Shown one piece after another: positions 59,592 through 64,000 of a stretch of DNA of 64,000 nt. The stretch's first letter is position 1. Each line of letters opens with the position of its first letter. Under the pieces are notes generated by a model. The model worked only from the letters and a program-made list of their open reading frames with translations. It did not search any database and had not been told where the DNA came from. Both the position numbers and the translations under genes were made by a program. The stretch lies in the NCBI RefSeq assembly GCF_000250675.2, contig NC_018681.1, positions 1,054,001-1,118,000 on the forward strand, given 5' to 3'. This DNA comes from Nocardia brasiliensis ATCC 700358 (lineage in GTDB: Bacteria > Actinomycetota > Actinomycetes > Mycobacteriales > Mycobacteriaceae).

Positions 59592-59806
59592 TCAAGCGGG
59601 GCTCGCCCCGACGATCACCAGCCGGGCACCGATCACTGATCGGCTTGGCCACAAGAAGAAGAACTCCCAGCTCCAGCCGCACGCTGCGGTATTCCGGGTT
59701 CGCTCGGAAGGCGTGTGTGCCTACCACCGGTACGGAGGCCGGTGCCCCACTACGACGAGGGGACGGACAGGGAGCAGACCTCCGACACAGTGAAGGAACC
59801 TGCCAC

Positions 59807-60181
59807 ATGGCACGTCTCATGGGCGTCGATCTCCCGCGTGAAAAGCGCATGGAGATCGCGCTGACCTACATCTACGGCATCGGCCGTACCCGCTCCAAGG
59901 AGATCCTCGCGGCCACCGGCGTCAGCCCGGACCTGCGCAGCAAGGACCTCAGCGACGACCAGGTGACGCAGCTGCGTGACTACATCGAGAGCTCGCCCGA
60001 GCTCAAGGTCGAAGGTGACCTGCGCCGCGAGGTGCAGGCCGATATCCGTCGCAAGATCGAGATCGGCTGCTACCAGGGCCTGCGCCACCGTCGTGGCCTG
60101 CCCGTGCGTGGCCAGCGCACCAAGACCAACGCGCGCACCCGCAAGGGCCCGAAGCGCACCGTCGCCGGCAAGAAGAAGTAG
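59807..60181 (+). CDS. rpsM: 30S ribosomal protein S13 (uS13)
   Basis: 124 aa from ATG 59807 with AAGGA upstream. M-A-R-L-M-G-V-D-L-P, Y-I-Y-G-I-G-R-T-R-S and the basic C-terminal tail are diagnostic. It is preceded by 215 bp of leader without a gene, which contains a small CGGGGC/GCCCCG hairpin soon after rpmJ. Confidence 0.98.
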   Translation: MARLMGVDLPREKRMEIALTYIYGIGRTRSKEILAATGVSPDLRSKDLSDDQVTQLRDYIESSPELKVEGDLRREVQADIRRKIEIGCYQGLRHRRGLPVRGQRTKTNARTRKGPKRTVAGKKK

Positions 60182-60190
60182 GGATAACCG

Positions 60191-60604
60191 ATGCCTCCGA
60201 AGTCACGGGCCTCCGGCCCCAAGAAGACCCAGAAGTCGCGTCGCCGGGAAAAGAAGAACGTCCCGCACGGCCACGCGCACATCAAGAGCACGTTCAACAA
60301 CACGATCGTGTCCATCACCGACCCGAACGGCAACGTCATCTCCTGGGCGTCCTCGGGTCACGTCGGCTTCAAGGGTTCGCGCAAGTCGACCCCGTTCGCC
60401 GCGCAGCTCGCCGCCGAGAACGCTGCCCGCAAGGCGCAGGAGAACGGCGTCAAGAAGGTCGACGTCTTCGTGAAGGGCCCGGGTTCGGGTCGCGAGACCG
60501 CGATCCGCTCGCTGCAGGCCGCCGGTCTGGAAGTCGGCACGATCTCCGATGTCACCCCGCAGCCGCACAACGGCTGCCGTCCGCCCAAGCGGCGTCGCGT
60601 CTAG
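60191..60604 (+). CDS. rpsK: 30S ribosomal protein S11 (uS11)
   Basis: 137 aa. H-A-H-I-K-S-T-F-N-N-T-I-V-S-I-T-D near 30-47 and P-H-N-G-C-R-P-P-K-R-R-R-V at the end are diagnostic. 9 nt after rpsM. Confidence 0.98.
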   Translation: MPPKSRASGPKKTQKSRRREKKNVPHGHAHIKSTFNNTIVSITDPNGNVISWASSGHVGFKGSRKSTPFAAQLAAENAARKAQENGVKKVDVFVKGPGSGRETAIRSLQAAGLEVGTISDVTPQPHNGCRPPKRRRV

Positions 60605-60624
60605 CGGGAAAGGATAGATAACAC

Positions 60625-61230
60625 ATGGCTCGTTATACAGGCCCCATCACCCGCAAGTCGCGTCGTCTGCGTGTCGACCTCGTCGGAGGCGACCAGGCGT
60701 TCGAGCGTCGCCCCTACCCGCCGGGCCAGCACGGCCGGGCGCGGATCAAGGAGAGCGAGTACCTGCTCCAGCTGCAGGAGAAGCAGAAGGCTCGCTTCTC
60801 CTACGGCGTCATGGAGAAGCAGTTCCGCCGGTACTACGAAGAGGCCAACCGCCTCAAGGGCAAGACCGGTGACAACCTGCTTCGCCTGCTGGAGTGCCGT
60901 CTCGACAACGTCGTGTACCGCGCCGGTCTGGCGCGCACCCGTCGTCAGGCGCGTCAGCTGGTCAGCCACGGCCACTTCCTGGTGAACAACCGGGCCGTGA
61001 ACGTCCCCAGCTTCCAGGTGACCCAGTACGACATCATCGATGTCAAGGAGAAGTCGCTGGGCACGCTGCCGTTCCAGGTGGCGCGCGAGACCGTCGGTGA
61101 CCGTCCGGTTCCCGGCTGGCTGCAGGTCCTTCCGGGCCGGCTCCGGATCCTGGTGCACCAGCAGCCGGAACGCGCTCAGATCGATGTGCCGCTGCAGGAA
61201 CAGCTGATCGTCGAGTACTACTCGAAGTAA
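60625..61230 (+). CDS. rpsD: 30S ribosomal protein S4 (uS4)
   Basis: 201 aa. M-A-R-Y-T-G-P at the start, the S4 RNA-binding domain (R-L-D-N-V-V-Y-R-.-G, then R-Q-L-V-S-H-G-H-F-L-V-N) in the middle, and I-V-E-Y-Y-S-K at the end. The N-terminal zinc cysteines are absent, as in C-minus S4 forms. Confidence 0.98.
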   Translation: MARYTGPITRKSRRLRVDLVGGDQAFERRPYPPGQHGRARIKESEYLLQLQEKQKARFSYGVMEKQFRRYYEEANRLKGKTGDNLLRLLECRLDNVVYRAGLARTRRQARQLVSHGHFLVNNRAVNVPSFQVTQYDIIDVKEKSLGTLPFQVARETVGDRPVPGWLQVLPGRLRILVHQQPERAQIDVPLQEQLIVEYYSK

Positions 61231-61245
61231 TCGGCTCTGCCGCTG

Positions 61246-61288
61246 TTCCCTTCCGTCGTCCTCGCGAAAGCCGGAGGACGGAAGGGAA
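61246..61288 (+). other. Hairpin between rpsD and rpoA
   Basis: TTCCCTTCCGTC (61246-61257) pairs perfectly with 61277-61288. No U-tract follows, so attenuation, processing or protein binding is more likely than simple termination. Confidence 0.55.
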
Positions 61289-61342
61289 ACCCCCAGAACG
61301 AGGCGTCAAATAGCGGGCGCCCAAACAGGAGGATGATCCTAA

Positions 61343-62401
61343 ATGCTGATTTCACAGCGTCCGACACTGACCGAAGAGGTCGTCGCCGAGAACCGCTCGA
61401 AGTTCACCATCGAACCGCTCGAGCCGGGTTTCGGTTACACCCTGGGCAATTCGCTCCGGCGTACCCTGCTGTCCTCGATCCCGGGGGCCGCGGTCACGAG
61501 CATTCGTATCGACGGCGTGCTGCACGAGTTCACCACCGTTCCCGGGGTGAAGGAGGATGTCACCGACATCATCCTGAACCTCAAGGGTCTGGTCGTGTCC
61601 TCGGAGGAGGACGAGCCGGTCACGATGTACGTGCGCAAGCAGGGCCCCGGCACCGTCACCGCCGGTGACATCGTGCCGCCGACCGGTGTCGTCGTACACA
61701 ACCCGGATATGCACATCGCCACCCTGAACGACAAGGGCAAGCTGGAGATCGAGCTCGTGGTCGAGCGCGGTCGCGGCTACGTCCCGGCCGTGCAGAACAA
61801 GGCGTCGGGTGCGGAAATCGGCCGGATCCCGGTGGATTCGATCTACTCGCCGGTGCTCAAGGTGACCTACAAGGTCGAGGCCACCCGTGTCGAGCAGCGC
61901 ACCGACTTCGACCGGCTCATCCTGGACGTGGAGACCAAGAACTCCATCAGCGCGCGGGACGCGCTCGCCTCGGCGGGCAAGACCCTGGTCGAGCTCTTCG
62001 GCCTGGCCCGCGAGCTGAACGTCGAAGCCGAAGGCATCGAGATCGGCCCCTCCCCGGCCGAGGCGGATCACATCGCCTCGTTCGGTCTGCCGATCGAGGA
62101 CCTGGACCTCACCGTCCGGTCCTACAACTGCCTCAAGCGCGAGGGTGTGCACACGGTGGGCGAGCTCGTCGCCCGCACCGAGTCGGACCTGCTGGACATC
62201 CGCAACTTCGGCCAGAAGTCCATCGACGAGGTCAAGGTCAAGCTGCACGCGCTCGGCCTCTCGCTGAAGGACAGCCCGGCGTCGTTCGACCCGTCCAGCG
62301 TGGTCGGCTACGACGCGAGCACCGGAACGTGGAGCGACAGCGGCACGTTCAGTGACACCGACGGTGGCGAGCAGGACTACGCCGAGACCGAACAGCTCTA
62401 G
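61343..62401 (+). CDS. rpoA: RNA polymerase alpha subunit
   Basis: 352 aa. N-terminal dimerisation domain (F-T-I-E-P-L-E-P-G-F-G-Y-T-L-G-N-S-L-R-R) and C-terminal alphaCTD (R-S-Y-N-C-L-K-R-E-G-V-H-T, then L-.-I-R-N-F-G-Q-K-S). An acidic tail follows. RBS AGGAGG at 61328-61333. Confidence 0.98.
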   Translation: MLISQRPTLTEEVVAENRSKFTIEPLEPGFGYTLGNSLRRTLLSSIPGAAVTSIRIDGVLHEFTTVPGVKEDVTDIILNLKGLVVSSEEDEPVTMYVRKQGPGTVTAGDIVPPTGVVVHNPDMHIATLNDKGKLEIELVVERGRGYVPAVQNKASGAEIGRIPVDSIYSPVLKVTYKVEATRVEQRTDFDRLILDVETKNSISARDALASAGKTLVELFGLARELNVEAEGIEIGPSPAEADHIASFGLPIEDLDLTVRSYNCLKREGVHTVGELVARTESDLLDIRNFGQKSIDEVKVKLHALGLSLKDSPASFDPSSVVGYDASTGTWSDSGTFSDTDGGEQDYAETEQL

Positions 62402-62429
62402 GCCGCCGGGGTAGGCACCCCGGCGGGCC
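62401..62429 (+). other. Hairpin directly after rpoA
   Basis: The stem GGCCGCCGGGGT/ACCCCGGCGGGCC, with one bulged G and a 4-nt loop, begins at the last base of the rpoA stop codon. No U-tract; rplQ follows about 100 nt later. Confidence 0.55.
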
Positions 62430-62527
62430 TCGCACCCGCGGCGTGAGCGACGCGCCCGGAGGCGGTAGCGGAGCGTAACCACGCAGGGCGCCGGGAGCGC
62501 CGCAATAAGACACAGGAGAACAAACCA

Positions 62528-63055
62528 ATGCCCAAGCCCAAGAAGGGTGCCCGCTTCGGCGGGTCGGCGTCGCACCAGAAGGCGATCTTCGCCAATCTGG
62601 CGACGGCGCTCTTCGAGCACGGTCGAATCTCGACCACCGAGGCCAAGGCCAAGGCGCTGCGCCCCTACGCGGAGAAGCTGGTCACCAAGGCGAAGGGCGG
62701 CACCCTGGCCGACCGTCGCGAGGTGCTCAAGGTGATCCGTAACAAGGACGTCGTGCACGAGCTCTTCGCCACGATCGGTCCCTCGTTCGAGGGTCGCGAG
62801 GGTGGCTACACCCGCATCACCAAGACGCTGCCCCGCAAGGGTGACAACGCGCCGATGGCGATCATCGAGCTGGTTCGCGAGAAGACCGTGACCAACGAGG
62901 CCGACCGGGCCCGCCGGGTCGCGGCGTCCAAGAAGACCGAAGAGGCTCCGGCCGCCGAGGTCGTCGAGGAGACCGCCGACGAGGCAGTCGCCGAGACCGC
63001 CGAGGCCGAGGCCCCGGCTGCCGACGAGGCCGCTGAGGACAAGAAGGACGCCTGA
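62528..63055 (+). CDS. rplQ: 50S ribosomal protein L17 (bL17)
   Basis: 175 aa. The conserved core (M-P-K-P-K-K-G-A-R-F-G-G, then F-E-H-G-R-I-.-T-T-E-A-K-A-K) is followed by an E/A-rich acidic extension from about 125, a common actinobacterial addition. Confidence 0.97.
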   Translation: MPKPKKGARFGGSASHQKAIFANLATALFEHGRISTTEAKAKALRPYAEKLVTKAKGGTLADRREVLKVIRNKDVVHELFATIGPSFEGREGGYTRITKTLPRKGDNAPMAIIELVREKTVTNEADRARRVAASKKTEEAPAAEVVEETADEAVAETAEAEAPAADEAAEDKKDA

Positions 63056-63059
63056 GATC

Positions 63060-63088
63060 GTGTTCCCCGCGCCTGCGGGGATGATCCA
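63060..63088 (+). repeat. Solitary type I-E CRISPR-repeat-like element
   Basis: 29 nt beginning GTGTTCCCCGCG and ending TGCGGGGATGATCCA, with the CCCCGC/GCGGGG stem and 4-nt loop typical of actinobacterial type I-E repeats. Only one copy was noticed and there are no cas genes in the window, so this is not a CRISPR array. It could be an ordinary hairpin after rplQ. Confidence 0.5.
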
Positions 63089-63116
63089 GACGCCTGACGT
63101 CCGGAGTTCTCGAATG

Positions 63117-63156
63117 AACCCGCCGCCCGCTCTGCGGGTCGGCGGGTTCGTTCGTT
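63117..63156 (+). terminator. Hairpin terminator after rplQ
   Basis: AACCCGCC/GGCGGGTT outer stem and CCCGC/GCGGG inner stem around TCT, followed by CGTTCGTT. It lies just before the truA RBS, so truA expression may depend on read-through. Confidence 0.6.
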
Positions 63157-63172
63157 ATGACAGGAGATCGTT

Positions 63173-64000
63173 GTGACGGTGCAGGATTCGGCGGACCCCG
63201 CCGCGCAGTCACCCGACCCGGTCCGGGTTCGGCTCGACATCGGTTACGACGGTACCGATTTCACCGGTTGGGCGCGCCAGCCGGGACTGCGCACCGTGCA
63301 GGGCGTGCTGGAGGAATCGCTGACGAAGGTGTTCCGCGAGCCGGTGCAGTTGACCGTCGCGGGCCGCACCGACGCCGGCGTGCACGCGGAAGGCCAAGTC
63401 GCGCACTTCGATACGGCCGCCGAGGTGGACCCCGCCAAACTGGTGCACCGGATGGCCCGGTTCCTGCCGAAAGACGTGCGAATCAAGGATGTTCAGCTCG
63501 CCCCGGCCGAATTCGACGCTCGTTTCTCGGCGATTCGCCGGCACTACGCATACCGGCTGACCACCGCCCGCTACGGGGCCGAACCCTTGCAGGCCCGCAG
63601 CGTGGTCGCCTGCCGCCACGACGTCGATCTCGATGCCATGCGCGCGGCGTCGCGAAAGCTGCTGGGCCTGCACAACTTCGCCGCTTTCTGCCGGCGGCGC
63701 GAGGGCGCGACCACGGTGCGTGAGCTGCAGCGCTTCGACTGGGCACAGCAGGGCGAACTGTTGACGGCCTACGTCAGCGCGGACGCGTTCTGCTGGTCGA
63801 TGGTGCGGAGCCTGGTCGGCGCGGTGCTCGCGGTGGGGGAGGGGCGGCGTACGCCGGACTGGGTGGCCGGGCTGCTCCAGGAAACCGAACGCTCCAGTTC
63901 GGTCACCGTCGCGCCGGCGCACGGCTTGAGCCTGATCGCGGTGGACTATCCCGCCGACGCCGACCTGGCCGCACGCAACGCGCAGACCAGAGAGGTGCGC
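63173..64000 (+). CDS. truA: tRNA pseudouridine synthase A (3' partial)
   Basis: GTG 63173 with GGAG six nt upstream; the frame runs off the end of the window after 276 codons. G-Y-D-G-T-D-F-.-G-W near residue 24 and the catalytic G-R-T-D-A-G-V-H-A with its Asp are diagnostic of TruA, which modifies positions 38-40 of tRNA anticodon arms. Position after rplQ is conserved in actinobacteria. Confidence 0.96.
   Translation, partial: MTVQDSADPAAQSPDPVRVRLDIGYDGTDFTGWARQPGLRTVQGVLEESLTKVFREPVQLTVAGRTDAGVHAEGQVAHFDTAAEVDPAKLVHRMARFLPKDVRIKDVQLAPAEFDARFSAIRRHYAYRLTTARYGAEPLQARSVVACRHDVDLDAMRAASRKLLGLHNFAAFCRRREGATTVRELQRFDWAQQGELLTAYVSADAFCWSMVRSLVGAVLAVGEGRRTPDWVAGLLQETERSSSVTVAPAHGLSLIAVDYPADADLAARNAQTREVR

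Noticed and set aside
63060..63088. Calling a CRISPR array
   Set aside because: Only one repeat-like copy and no cas genes in the window; reported instead as a solitary element.
63157..63723. 188-aa plus-strand frame overlapping the start of truA
   Set aside because: Another frame, starting at GTG 63173, encodes TruA with its catalytic GRTDAGVHA motif.

Overview
High-GC actinobacterial chromosome segment, most likely Nocardia or a close relative in the Mycobacteriales. The reasons are a complete ESX (type VII) secretion locus with eccA-eccE, mycP, espG, PE-like, PPE-like, EspC-like and WXG100 genes, a typical actinobacterial infA-rpmJ-rpsM-rpsK-rpsD-rpoA-rplQ-truA cluster, frequent GTG/TTG starts and many ATGA/GTGA stop-start overlaps. 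Genus is an inference; no rRNA is present.

Left third (1-31562): polymorphic-toxin territory. A truncated gene (1-5823, at least 1936 aa) and a single 19.5-kb gene (11324-30832, 6502 aa) encode paralogous multi-domain proteins. Both end in a long proline-rich stalk and a shared ~100-residue C-terminal domain. The giant protein starts with a CpnT/WXG-like secretion domain. It carries, in order, a papain-fold toxin domain, a PD-(D/E)XK-like nuclease, a second papain-fold domain, a nucleotidyltransferase-like domain, a caspase/CPD-like cysteine protease, a zincin, a ~1000-aa module, a kinase-like domain and a second copy of the ~1000-aa module. Between the two big genes lie a hydrolase, a DUF6301-like/TY-Chap-like pair, a two-domain immunity-type protein (YezG-like plus YrhB-like) and a MORN-type YwqK-like antitoxin. 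A WXG-type protein and a YbaB-like protein lead directly into the giant gene, and two small unknown genes follow it.

Middle (31849-52543): secretion locus. Substrate/chaperone sets come first: a Q-rich coiled-coil substrate with EspG; EspD/H-like and YbaB-like; EspC-like with an EspA-position protein; PE-like, PPE-like and a second EspG; two WXG100-type proteins. The machine follows: eccE(-), eccB(+), eccA(-), eccD(+), mycP(+), eccC(+, one fused ATPase). The toxins' secretion-type N termini and this neighbourhood suggest that the ESX system exports them, but that is inference.

Right part (52613-64000): a GNAT/GntR pair divergent from a DUF4254-like gene, with a good promoter and a palindromic operator candidate between them; an EspI-like proline-rich MinD/ParA ATPase; and the housekeeping ribosomal/RNA polymerase alpha cluster ending in a truncated truA. 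A lone 29-nt element resembling a type I-E CRISPR repeat sits between rplQ and truA. A ~100-bp duplication lies downstream of the DUF4254-like gene.
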